NCBI GenBank assembly: GCA_023653785.1
Contig: JAMKCH010019712.1
Location: forward strand, 1 to 64,000
Direction of reading: 5' to 3'
Source of the DNA: Ophioderma brevispina
Lineage: Eukaryota; Echinodermata; Ophiuroidea; Amphilepidida; Ophiodermatidae
Length of the DNA stretch: 64,000 bases
The position numbers were made by a program, and so were the translations under genes. Under the pieces are notes generated by a model. The model was given only the letters and a program-made list of their open reading frames with translations. It was not told the DNA's origin and did not search any database. Positions 10,200-21,088 of this stretch are shown here, in pieces; the stretch's first letter is position 1; each line of letters begins with the position of its first letter.

Positions 10200-11690
10200 A
10201 CTACTCATTACAACAAGTTGACGGACATCCTCCATAGAAACGGGAATGTTGAAAATGCACGCTCTACAGCACACAAAATTGGTATAGGGAAAATGCACGT
10301 AACTCGACTTTGTGAAGTCATTACTCCCAACAGAAGCCTATTTTGGATATAGTATCTTTATAGAATGTAAATTACATTTGTTATCTTTCTATTGATATCA
10401 AAATATTATACTTTTGTGAAAAATCCATACAGGTACCTGCAGCTTCCAAAATTCTTACTTTTGAACGTAATTTCCTACAGGCCTGCAGGTAGGGCCTATT
10501 TACTAGGCACTAGAATCTTCATTCACTAAGTATCTGCTCAGGTAGTTGCATTAGACCCTTTTGAACATTTGAGCCAAATTTCAAAACAATATGAACACTT
10601 TCACCATAGGTACCTATACAATATTCATAAAATATGCTAATAACCCAGCCGGTCCAGCGTAATCACCTCGTGCTTATGCACACACACTGCAGGGTTGCCA
10701 AAAAATATCAGCCCAATTCGAGGGCAGACGCGCGAAAAAAAAGTTGTCGAAAAAATAGAAAGCTCTCAAAATTGAAGTTAGGGAGCATTTAAACCATACT
10801 TTTTGCGTTAATTTTGGACTATTCAATTTCACTTGAACCAAATTCAAGATCAAATTAATTTCTCAAAATTGAGCACAGTGGGGGTTCGACCTTTCGCCGA
10901 GGATAGATTAGGAAGCATTCTTAAACCACGTAGACTAGCGAGGGATTTGTTGGCGATGTTTGGGATTTTATTCAATATAAGCCTTCCGGAATAAAGGCAA
11001 CGTCATGGATTTATTCCTGGTCGATCTATTCTGGACGATCTACGCTATTGTTCCTATTGTTCCCTTAATTTTCATTGTATCTTCAATCCATTCCTTACAC
11101 ACAATGGGCATATACAATACATACACGTAACATAGTACGATCAGCATCATGCAAGGATGATACTGTGATACATGAAAGTTGACTAAGAAAAATTTCGGCT
11201 TCATTAGTGCTCTACCTCTCTTTCTTTCTTTTATTGTTATCGCAACTGATTGACCAGCAGCCATTTGGGGGGCACCCGTCATACACGGCTGCACACTGAC
11301 CCTTGGCGGGGTTTTTTAATTGATTTCTATGCTTGTTTGTATCAAGTACATCATTGTGTGTTAAAGGACAACTTAAAACACTTTCAAACGTTATTTTACT
11401 TTTTTAACAATGTCGTCTATTGAAAGTGAAAAGTAGCCTAAAATTCGGGAATTCGCTTTGGGCCTTTCAGTTCGCGGATCGAGTAGCCAAAGTCGCCTCA
11501 TTTTGGGCTACCAAATCGTGGCTTTGGCAACATTGGTGATCATTGCACCGACTTGGCGTGGCGTATGTTTTATGCACTACTTCCTTATCGAGGGCAACGG
11601 CCCCCGGTAATTGGCTGAGAGAAATAGGTAAATAGACTATGTTGTGTGAATCTCCTAATAAGTTTGTCACTGCTCGCGTGGAAACTTGTT
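10200..11690. other. Non-LINE DNA interrupting the LINE
   Basis: No RT motifs are found here although they resume at about 11690. Short frames (for example 11040-11294 minus) have no recognised domain. The stretch is AT-rich with no clear terminal repeats. It may be a decayed insertion, or the product of a deletion-plus-insertion, since the RT segment between motif A and the palm B/C region is partly missing. Confidence 0.5.
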
Positions 11691-12575
11691 ATAATGAAAT
11701 CGCTCGCAAGGAGAGACTCTTTGTAGACGTGGTTGATACATCCTCAGACAGAGTCTTGACATCATGAACGACAACGGACTCACCATCAAACACCAAGCGG
11801 TTCAGACGTCACCAAAGTCAGCATCTCACAGACCCTTGACTATGCATATGATCTAGCTCTAACAGCTGATCTGATATCTGGTGCACAAGATCTACTACTA
11901 ACATCACTTGAGATGCTGCAGACAAAGTCGCCTACATCTAAATGGCCATGAAGACTGAATATATGACTGTCAATGAGGAAGATTATCATCCACCCTATCT
12001 GCACAGCAGATGTTAGCCAACTCAAAGAGGTCAAGGACTTCAAGTATCTAGGGTCCTATGTAGCCGACAGCAAGGAAAGACTTCTGTCACGCAAAGACAA
12101 GCTTGGAATGCTTGCAATAAACTACAACCACTTATGGCAATCTGTATCTCCAATTCAACCAAGATGAAATTCTTTTAGAGCCTGTGTAGAGCGTATGCTG
12201 TTATATGGATCTGAGACCGACTGAAGAAAGAGCTACAGGATAGACTGGATGGCACCTACACCAAGCTTCTTATGCGGGTACAAAAAAATACTGGCGTGAA
12301 GCACAAGACCAAGCCACAGATATATGGAGATAGTCCTCCAATTCTCATCTTCTGTTGCCAACGCCGTGCCGATTTTCCGGTCAATGTCATCGTGCGATTG
12401 ACCAGGTGGTCTCAGGCGTCACGTGTTGGAAGTTACCATGCCAAAACAGGGGTCGTCGCCCTTTAACGACATTGATGTGATTGCTCGAGACATACAGCAG
12501 GATCCATATGACATCCCCCAACCTAATGCAAACAGGGGACATTTGACGCTACATGGTGATAAAAGCCATGATCAA
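11690..12575 (+). pseudogene. LINE reverse transcriptase palm and C-terminal part (broken, catalytic Asp lost)
   Basis: Readable motifs: MNDNGLTIKHQ (about 11764), LDYAYDLAL around 11838-11860, where YAYD at 11841-11852 replaces the usual YADD, EVKDFKYLGSYV (about 12027-12062), LLYGSE (about 12200), and a CRADDQV-like end near 12395. The GAT to TAT change removes the first catalytic aspartate. Together with several frameshifts, it shows the copy is dead. Confidence 0.8.
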
Positions 12576-12582
12576 GCGCGGC

Positions 12583-12600
12583 CGTTAGATAGATAGATAG
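12583..12600. repeat. (GATA)n tail of the LINE
   Basis: Four GATA units follow GCGGCCGTTA at the 3' end of the LINE. It is probably the 3' tail of the element. Confidence 0.7.
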
Positions 12601-12737
12601 ACATTAATACACACACAATTTGTATGCCAAATAGCACAATGTTTACAATATTAAAACACTTTTTAGGGTGTAAATTCTGAACAATACGGCTCAAATATGT
12701 CTAAATTAAATTCCGAAGAAAAAAAGCCCCAATTATG

Positions 12738-13210
12738 TTATGATGTAGCGTGGAGGTCAAAGGTCAGAAATACCTAAAACACAAATAAATGAGCCGTGTG
12801 CACAAATGATCTGAATTTTATATAATAAAACAGCTTAGTGATTTCTAATTGGGTTTGGTTCAGAAATTTGGTATGTCCAAAAAAAAATATTACATATATT
12901 AAAATTCAATCCTTAAGCAGTTCTCTAGTGTACGTGTTGAAGCGTTGCAGTTAAGCGATGATATGTCCTCACAGCGAAGAATCCAAAATGACAGAGCATA
13001 AGTTCACATAAACATCCATGGGATATTCCATGCGAATCTTCTGAGACTTGAAGGTAATTTTGTCCAGCAGTTCAAGACGACGGGGCTTTCCCTCGACGAC
13101 ACTAATGTTCCACAATAATACAATCCAGGTATTATACCATTATCAGTCTGTCGCTAATGTCCTCATATAGGACCACAATCTGGAATCTCTTTTTGATTCC
13201 AAAACTGAAG
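12738..13210 (+). repeat. Direct repeat A, right copy
   Basis: Sister of 3150-3604. It contains a perfect AGGTCAAAGGTCA (12754-12766) and the same order of landmarks. It starts right after the LINE 3' region and closes the transposon cluster. Confidence 0.7.
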
Positions 13211-13789
13211 CTCTTCTGGTTTAAAAGACGACAGCAAACAGTTTTATAGCTTTTAAGCTCCGGCGGTCTCCAAAGTGTTATGAATCCTGACACTATGTAG
13301 AGCATAAATCTACCATTATTGTAGATTGAAACTAGCTATAACGTATACTGTATAGCTCCTGGTTACAACTGCTGGCGAATCAAAACTTTTGCAACTCTGC
13401 TTTATACCATCATTTCACAAAGTTCCAAAGTCTTAAAATATATATTACCACCGCATCATGCATAAACATAACCTAGCACTGTCAAATCAGATTTCACAAA
13501 AATGACATCATCTGAATTGCATCATTTCACATTTATAACTTCATGGGGAATTCCCAGATCATGTAACATGTTTTGATCTTAAAGCATAAACAACTTGACT
13601 CAGTTTCTAATTTAGATCTTGGGGAATCCGGATTCACCTCTTGTGCAATCTATCTAGTTATAAACAACACCTGGTCTGATCGCAACATAGCACTTGGGAA
13701 TCCCCTGCTTTTTTTTATCATAAACAAAGTAGCTTTTGAGAAAATCAAATTAATACTTTAATCACAAAAATGGAGGCTATATAACACAA
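13211..13789. other. Unassigned intergenic DNA
   Basis: No gene, RNA or recognisable transposon is seen. The open frame 13573-13761 has no known domain. Confidence 0.4.
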
Positions 13790-13790
13790 G

Positions 13791-14600
13791 AATTACACGG
13801 CTCTGTCGCCCTCAAACTGTATCGAAACTGGAGCACGCGCCAGTAATTGAAGGAGTTTTCGCTGTGCGTTGGCCACCATACACTATTTAAGTTGAGTGTC
13901 TCGTCCACTATCAAATAAAACTTTGGTCATGACTCGGCAACGGGGGACTCGGCGTTCACCCAAATGGGTTATTCATGGCTGAGTTACAATTATTCTCGCC
14001 CGGACGTCACTCCCATGTGTGAACACGTCTTTGGTACACTTTAATGTACGTGATCACCTCGAACAGTTATGTAGCATGCCTCCACAACGACTACTCACTA
14101 CAACTAACCTCACACTACGACTAAAACCAACTACACCCTACCCACACCGATGAACCTTTTTTTCTGGGCTCTTTGAACGCATACACACATCAATCTCTGT
14201 ATCGGCTGCAAATACTTTTCTTCTACCCTACATTGGCTGGTACCTCATGTATTTCATTAAAAATCACATCACCATAATCCCAAATAAGCTTTACACTCAA
14301 TTTATTTCATGATATTAAATAACTTCCCCCATTTATTTCATTAGGCAGTTGAAGAAGTACGCCAAGATGATTTCTTTGTGTCGGAATGGAAGAATTTGTT
14401 TAGTTAAAGAACCCTCCGGTTCACTGGTCGTGTTTCAGTATTTTTCTAACCAAATCCGATTAATTTTGCATAGCAAGTTGGCTGATTAAATTTTCCACCA
14501 TGAGGGTGCTTGAAATAGGTTAATTAGTTATCGTTGAACGGAGTGATGTCGATGTAAACTGGTTAGAGCCGGATGATTGTACAAACTCACAAGCAAAATA
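13791..14600 (+). repeat. Block D (paralogue at 29515-30302)
   Basis: Starts at CGGCTCTGTCGCCCTCA and is nearly identical to 29521 onward, including ACTCGGCGTTCACCCAAATG and GTGTCGGAATGGA. It marks the left boundary of the duplication unit: at 29510 it directly follows the CATCTGTTGACAAG flank of block C. No recognised domain is encoded. Confidence 0.8.
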
Positions 14601-16090
14601 CCTAGAGATCATCCCTGTTTTCCAGCCAAAAAAGCCTCCGACATTTGAACCATTTTAGGAGCAAAATTGTGATTTTTTTTAAACCCCGTCTGAATTGGCA
14701 GAGTTGTCCATGGGTATTTCATGATGGAAAAATAAGCACACATAAATTGTTTTGGCAACCGGGCTTTTCAAATCTGAAATCATAGCATGCAGTTGTGCTA
14801 AATGCCAGTTTTCTGTTTGTGTCAAGGTAGGGGTTAGGACACGATCTGCTCGATTTGGGCATTGGGGATTTCCATGCCAAAGAAAATTATGCTCCGTGGA
14901 CAAGTCTGTTTTGCTGACTTATTGTTCAGTGGACCATATCTTGAGAGCCACTCAAGCAAAATGAACACATTTTTTTCAGACAAGATGCTCAATTACCCAT
15001 TCTTTATGATAAAATAAAATCCACAGATATCAAATTTAAAAAAGTGGAAAAATATATATGCATTTGCACTTAAACCAATAACTTGTCGGGTGACTGATTT
15101 GTTCTAGAATCATTGCTAATGCTTCTAGAAACACTTGCTCATAAAACCAAAACGCAACGTCGGATTCAACGGAAATTTTAAGAATAAGCCTCACAACATT
15201 TTAGTGAACCATAAACAGAAAGCACAAGAATCATGAAATGTACCCATAAGACTAATGCTAAATATCAGTCACAGAACAATGCCTACACATTTCACAGGTG
15301 AGAGTTCAGTAAACACGGAGTTGTACTTTTTGTTGTTATCTCCTACTGTTATTATTATTATTCATGAAATAAGTCCAACGTGATTATCTTTATAGTTTAA
15401 CAAAGCATGTATACTCTATTCATAAAGATATTCAACAAATCAGGCGTACTGTCATGGTCTGCATATTCTTAATTGTTTTCCTTTCCTTTCAGGCAACATC
15501 CTGATATTGATATGGCTATCCATGAATAGCTGTCTTATGCTTTATTCCGTATTATAGTAGTATATCACGATATTGTCTTATTGGATTCAATATGTCTAAA
15601 ACACTGTCAGCACAACTGTCTTAAAGCTACTTGACAGTCTACACTAAAGTGTTAGTAAACGGTGGTACTATATCAATTACCAAATGTTCAAGGTATGTTT
15701 AATTACCAAATTTGGCTACCATTATACTTTGTTCCCAACTAATATAGTCCAGGAACTTTAGGTCTGTGTAGCCAGAAGGCATTAATAAATAGATACAAGC
15801 TGAATTTTACAGGATAGTTTCCTAATTTTGTGAAGAGCAACATATCAAATAGCACGCATGGGATTCTTGGGGACTTTTGATATGTTGCTCCTTACAGCAT
15901 CAGGAAACTATATTGAAAAATTCATCTTGTACATATTTATTTCCGGGTGTTTTTCTATATATCTTGGACTAATAGAGTACCATGTTTTGAATACGAATCA
16001 TGCAAATGTACAGTTTGGTACTAGTCTTTTTTGTAGCCAGGAAAGCCTCTTGGAGTTGAGCCTTAGCAAAAAAGACTACTTTATGGAAAA
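14601..16090. other. Non-coding part of duplication copy 1
   Basis: 15060-15400 has a counterpart in copy 2. About 15430-16090 has no visible counterpart there. No domains are recognised; the open frame 15858-16094 is AT-rich and unsupported. Confidence 0.4.
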
Positions 16091-16434
16091 TTAAAGGTGC
16101 ATTTCGTGATTCCAGCACCTTCTGTTTTATTCATGGTTCACTAGATATCCTTGAGAAAAGCTTATTTAAAAAATTGAGTTGATCCCGAGCTTGCGGTTTT
16201 GAGTTATGAGCAAATGCTTGTTTCCCACGGTCCCATAGGCCACTGTGCTGTAATTTCTGTCCATTTACGAACAGAAAATACAAAATTGCAAATTTCTTAC
16301 ATATACGACCGAATTTGCACGTAAGATTTGGAACACATGGATTACTAAGGCTAACGGTTCAGATGATATAAAAATCTCAACTTTTTCGAGGTAAATCGGG
16401 GGACGAGGTTATGGATCACGAAATGCCCCTTTAA
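16091..16434. mobile_element. TTAA-flanked MITE, best-preserved copy (344 bp)
   Basis: It starts TTAA then AGGTGCATTTCGTGAT (16095-16110) and ends ATCACGAAATGCCCCT then TTAA (16431-16434). The inner sequences are inverted repeats of each other with one mismatch over 16 bases, and TTAA is the target duplication. There is no coding sequence. The structure fits a piggyBac- or Kolobok-type non-autonomous element; superfamily choice needs the transposase. Confidence 0.85.
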
Positions 16435-17190
16435 ATTCGACTCACAATAAATGTTTATTTTATTTTATCTTTTGGGGGGTCTTTTTTCTTCTTTTTTTCT
16501 CTTTTATTTTTTCTGTTGGGGTTCAATTAATCGGTCATAAAAAAGTAAATTCTAGACAATCTATACTTCTTCTCTAAACATGGTCCTTGTTATAAGAAAA
16601 GCAGGACAGAGCAATTAGGAAAGGTAATACCAAAATAACCTATAGACCTATAGGAAATAAAACAAAGCAAACCCTCCATAAGGTAGCTTAAGGTTTGAGA
16701 AGCCTTGTGACGTGATGAAAATGTGACAATATGGGGAATTGAACACATGTTTTATGGAGCCGAAACTTGAACCATGAAGAAGGACTTTCAAGATCGCCTT
16801 GATAGTACCTTACCATGCGCTGGTGAGATTGCAAATCATCTCCTGGAACACAGAACATTCCTTCCATCTAATCCATTGTTTGCCAACGTCAAGCTCGCTT
16901 TGCTGGCTACTGGTTCCCTGCAAAGGATCAAATCATATCAGATATTGGTAGCTGGAGACTATCATGCCCAAATCGAGGTAGAAGATTCTTCAACTACATT
17001 TATATGATTACAAGATACACTCAGCAAGATTTAGAGTATCATATGGATACTTCCTTCGTTCCATCAATAAAAAGATCGTACGCAATGAAATATAATAATT
17101 ATATCAATGCGATTGATTCAATTATATATAGCTTTAACATGTGGAGTGCCGAGTATTTATCAAACTCACCTTTGATATAAATATTCAAAC
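16435..17190. other. Unassigned DNA with a pyrimidine-rich stretch
   Basis: 16460-16520 is T/C-rich. The short frame 16774-17007 has no recognisable domain. Nothing else is supported. Confidence 0.4.
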
Positions 17191-17514
17191 TTTTAAATAA
17201 CAGCCAGTACGGGGTCATGGATAGAAACTTTGCCTCATAGGCTCACGTTCAAATGTAAAAAAACAAATAGCCAATAGGTTAATCTTTCACAATAGAATCC
17301 TTATGACTACAAGAATAAAATGTATTTAATAAGCCAACATGATTACGCCACAGGAGGTATTTCCAACATCCACGTGTCTCAGTTTAACATAAATGACAAG
17401 TACGACCATGATATGTAGGGTACATGTACACATGTTAAATTAATGTTATTATTGTCAAGGTGCCTTTGAAAACTTTAGCCACGTATTAGAAACGAACAGA
17501 ACCAAGGTAATTGA

Positions 17515-17790
17515 ATGATATATCAGGAGAGCTCGATTATGCGACGGATGCAGTTCGCTTGGGTTGTTCGGAAAGACAGGTCTGGTCAACCTATTGGCAT
17601 CCTGTGCAAGAATCCTCTAGCTATAGCACGTGTATACCACCTGACAGTTTTTGCGGAAATGACTTCCTTGATTGCATTCTATTGCTATCTGGTTGTCTCA
17701 TCGTCTTGGGTGTTGACATTCAAGTCTTATCAACTGGACCCTTTTACAACATAGTTGCTGAACTCCTCTACTGGCGTGCTACTCAATCCA
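17515..17790 (+). pseudogene. LINE endonuclease fragment, copy 1
   Basis: Across two frames: ARVYHLTVFAE, then FLDCILLLSGCLIVLG, matching the paralogue at 31830-32115 where SGCLIVLSDFNVPID is readable. The pattern FLD-LL-SG-LIVLGDFN is typical of CR1/L2-type LINE endonucleases around the GDFN catalytic motif. Here the DFN part is lost to a deletion. Confidence 0.45.
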
Positions 17791-18146
17791 GCATCTGCAT
17801 CAATTTCTCCTTATAGTCGCGTGTTCTTTTTTTTTTCATCTCCGGACGCAGAAACAGAAAGATTCCAAGACCAAGTTATTTGTAACTGCCAACAATCACA
17901 ATGCGTCTTGCTAACATGTTCCTATGGACATGCATGAACTCAACCCAAGCCAATTAGACTACTGTGAATTACCAAGTACAAGATTTATGGCGAATTCGAG
18001 GCTTCATTGATAAAGAAGTATTTCGTTCTACAGGTCATGCCTTGGTGACTACACACTCTTTTATGGCATCACATCACAATTACAACATCTCCAGAATAAT
18101 GCTGCTAAGGTTATTTTTGCAGTTTAAGGTTATTTTTGCAGTTGGA

Positions 18147-18151
18147 CGCCG
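18147..18151. other. Left 5-bp target duplication CGCCG of the Transib-like element
   Basis: CGCCG precedes CACAGTG. The same five bases follow the right end (21089-21093), and the paralogue has a single CGCCG at 32327-32331. A 3-bp GCC duplication with a terminal G in the element is the only alternative reading. Confidence 0.8.
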
Positions 18152-18231
18152 CACAGTGGGCCAGAATTGAATCAAAGCTGGCCAAAAATATTTGTTGAAA
18201 TTAGAAGGTTGATTGGTCAATTTTGAGGTAT

Positions 18232-19290
18232 ATCAGGGGGTTTGTTGACCCGCTGAGTTCAATGGAAGTATTTTCATATTTGTATGACGTCATTAATATG
18301 CTGTTTTCTGATTGGCCAATTGAAAAATTAATTGTAATGTATTGAATGGACCATAAAACAATAATTTTTGACATATATGGGGTTCCGGGACATGAGAAAT
18401 TTGAAGGTAATGTTTAGAAATATATATATATGACGTCATCAAAATACTGTTTTCTGATTGGTCATTGATAATATGCATTGTAATCCATAAATTAACCCAT
18501 AAAACAATGACTATTTTAGCATTTGGGGGTTTGTTGATCCGCTGAGTTCAATGGAAGTATTTTCAAATTTGTATGACGTCATTAATATGCTGTTTTCTGA
18601 TTGGCTATTGATAATATGCATCGTAATCCATAAATTAACCCATAAAACAATGACTATTTTAGCATATGGGGGTTTGTTGACCCGCTGAGTTCAATGGAAG
18701 TACTTTCAAATTTGTATGACGTCATGAATATGCTGTTTTCTGATTGACCAATTGAAAAATTAATTGTACTGTATTGAATGGACCATAAAACAATAATTTT
18801 TGACATATATGGGGTTCCGGGACATGAGAAATTTGATGGTAATATTTAGAAATATATATGAGGTCATCAAGATACTGTTTTCTGATTGGTCATTGGTAAT
18901 ATACATTGTAATCTATAAAATAGCCCATAAAACAATGACTATTTTAGCATATAGGGGTTCTTGGACATGCGAAATTTGATGGTAATATCTAGAAATTTGT
19001 ATGACGTCATCAGAATACTGTTTTCTGATTGGTCTTTGATAATATGCATTGTAATCCATAAAAGGGCCCATAAAACAATGACTATTTTAGCATAAAGGGT
19101 TCTGGACATGAGAAATTTGATGGTAATATTTAGAAATATATATGACTTCATCCAAATACGGTCTTCTGATTGGTCATTGATAATATGCATTGCAATCCAT
19201 GAAAGGGCCCATAAAACAATGACTATTTTTAGCATTATAGGGGGTTCTTGGATATGAGAAATTTGAAGTATATGTGACGTCATTTAGAAG
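18232..19290. repeat. 143-bp minisatellite inside the Transib-like element (about 7 units)
   Basis: The string CTGTTTTCTGATTGG (or a close variant) recurs at 18301, 18447, 18590, 18733, 18875, 19018 and 19159, giving a period of 141-146. Most units carry a TGACGTCAT-like palindrome a few bases before it, and CCATAAAACAATGACTATTTT or a variant after it. Two unit types are mixed (CCAATTGAAAAATTAATTG versus TCATTGATAATATGCATTG). Minus-strand open frames here are by-products of the repeat. Confidence 0.9.
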
Positions 19291-19445
19291 TATAAATACA
19301 AAATACATTCAAAATGTTATTGTAACCTTTAAAAATAATATGACATTATCAAATTTCCTGTTACATACTTAAAAAGTCCATAAAACATTGACTATCGAAA
19401 CAGATAAAGAGTTTAAGGACATAAAACTGTAGTATTTTGAAATAT

Positions 19446-19620
19446 ACCCCTTAAATCCCAAAATGCTGTTTTTGCCACTTTTCAAAAATCACGGAGCGGA
19501 CCCTTGCCTTGTGTTTAGTAGTGGGAAATAGCTCTTAGATCTAACAAGATATATAACGCTACCTCCTTTTTTGCGGTGATGGTCAGGTTGGTAGTCATTT
19601 TCCTTTAGGGATGTAAGGGA
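19446..19620 (+). repeat. Module H, copy inside the Transib-like element
   Basis: Shares TTTTTGCCACTTTTCAAAAA, ATCTAACAAGA, ATAACGCTACCTC and GGTTGGTAGTCATTTTCC in order with 28228-28400 and 37025-37185, which lie outside any Transib ends. It may be a captured segment or an independent small repeat. Confidence 0.7.
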
Positions 19621-21088
19621 TATATGCCGTCATCAAAATAATGTTTTCTCACTCTGATCTGCACAAAATTGTTGTAAAATCATAGCAATGTTTACTAAAA
19701 CAAAAACACAGTGGTATGATCCCCTAAAATTTATTTTGAAAAGCTTTTAAATACCGTTTTCTAATGCTACTTGAAGAAAAGTAATACATAAAGCATAAGC
19801 CACTGATTATGTGAGACTTGGGATATTGTTTTCGCATCACAATTATTTTGATTGGGGGCGTTCGCTATTTTCGTCATTTTTCTTACGTACAAGTTGTACG
19901 TAACCTTTTGACCTCCTCGAGTTAAATAATTGCGGTATTTTGGATTTTCCCACTCTCACAAATCGACTTTTTTCATACGTATACTTTGATAAGTTTTACC
20001 CCTCCCTCGCATACGTTTTGTACCTATTAATATGGCGAAAATGGCGAACGACCCTTAACGTACATAGCATGATACAATATCTATTTAGCCCGTATTCATA
20101 AAAGAAGATTACTTATAATCCTACAATATGGATTTAGATTGCTTTTCTTGCTGAAAGTATTATGTTTTTTATTTACATTTTTAAGAACTTGAAAGGCAGA
20201 AAGAGCTGCAGAACTTTCTGTTTCGCGATTTTTTCCTTGGCATTTATTTTTAATGCTCTAGAAACAAGCATTACAAAGTTTTCCGCAAAGCCTCAATAAC
20301 TTGGATTCCATGATTCTTCTTAAGCTAAAGTTACACGGGTTCCTCTTTTATAAATGCTGGTCGTATAGGAATATTGTTTTCCACAGATATGCTGCATAAT
20401 TATATACTTCTAGAACTATCAGAATCTGTATCCTCTTCAATTGCTGGAATGTTCTTAACGAATATTGATTTTTAGACGGACTATAAATAGTGCATATCGC
20501 AGCGCGGTGCTGCGGCAAGTTGAATTGTTAAAAACTGCCTTTTAGCATAGATGCAGTGCATTTAAAATACCTCCAATATGAAGTGTGGCAAATTGTGGCA
20601 AAAAATTTAGTATTAATTAAAAGCATAGGCTTGGATTAAGATGTTGATATTAGCGGGAATCAACGGGAATCCTAACTTTATGCTATCTTTTTTGAAAAAA
20701 GTGAATTTCTAGCAGTTTTTTTGGTCAAAAAAGGGGATTTTCCCCCTTAATATTCTACACATTATTTGTTTCATTAGTATATTTCTAATTTGTGTATAAT
20801 CATGTGGTAGATAGAGACAATTAAAATATGGGTCCTTTATTCTTTCTCTCGTCACACGGAAGTTTTCATATTTGGTGGTATTATCATTTTAGACTTTTAG
20901 AGCAACAGCCACGCTTTTTTCATGTTTACGGACGTATATGACACCTTTAAATTCCTTTAAAAATAAATATTTAACATAATCGTGTTCTTTGGGAAGTTTT
21001 CTTTCCCTAACGACATAAAAAACATAAAAAAGTCACATTCGGCAATTTTGATTTTTGGCCAGCTTTGAGGTGATTCTCGCCCACTGTG

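Larger units (their letters stand above)
8230..12605 (+). mobile_element. Decayed non-LTR retrotransposon (LINE), split by unrelated DNA
   Basis: An APE-type endonuclease and the first half of the reverse transcriptase lie at 8230-10195. The palm with the YxDD box and the C-terminal domain lie at 11690-12575. Between them are about 1.5 kb with no LINE similarity. The 3' end carries a short (GATA)n tail (12583-12600), the kind of microsatellite tail many LINEs have. The family (RTE-, Jockey- or related type) cannot be fixed by eye. Confidence 0.8.
18152..21088. mobile_element. Transib/RAG-type non-autonomous DNA transposon with RSS-like ends (2937 bp)
   Basis: The terminal inverted repeats are about 38 bp, about 33 of 38 identical. 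Both begin CACAGTGGGC. The left end reads CACAGTG (18152-18158), a 23-base spacer, then CCAAAAATA (18182-18190). The right end, on the minus strand, reads CACAGTG (21088-21082), 23 bases, then CCAAAAATC (21058-21050). The V(D)J signal consensus is CACAGTG plus ACAAAAACC with 12- or 23-base spacers; Transib transposons are the known relatives of RAG1 and make 5-bp, GC-rich target duplications. The flanks CGCCG/CGCCG and the empty paralogous site at 32327-32331 prove insertion. No transposase frame exists inside, so it is non-autonomous. The interior holds a 143-bp minisatellite and module H. Confidence 0.8.

Noticed and set aside
10872..10890. Another CACAGTGGG string that might be a Transib-like end (also 8341, 43287, 46846, 63629)
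   Set aside because: No nonamer-like block at the right distance and no inverted partner or target duplication was seen.
18293..19283. Minus-strand frames (18293-18478, 18939-19283) as a possible transposase
   Set aside because: They repeat with the 143-bp unit and contain no DDE-type motifs.
18232..19290. CRISPR-like or other spaced repeat array
   Set aside because: Units are about 143 bp, contiguous and diverged, with no unique spacers, in eukaryotic DNA.
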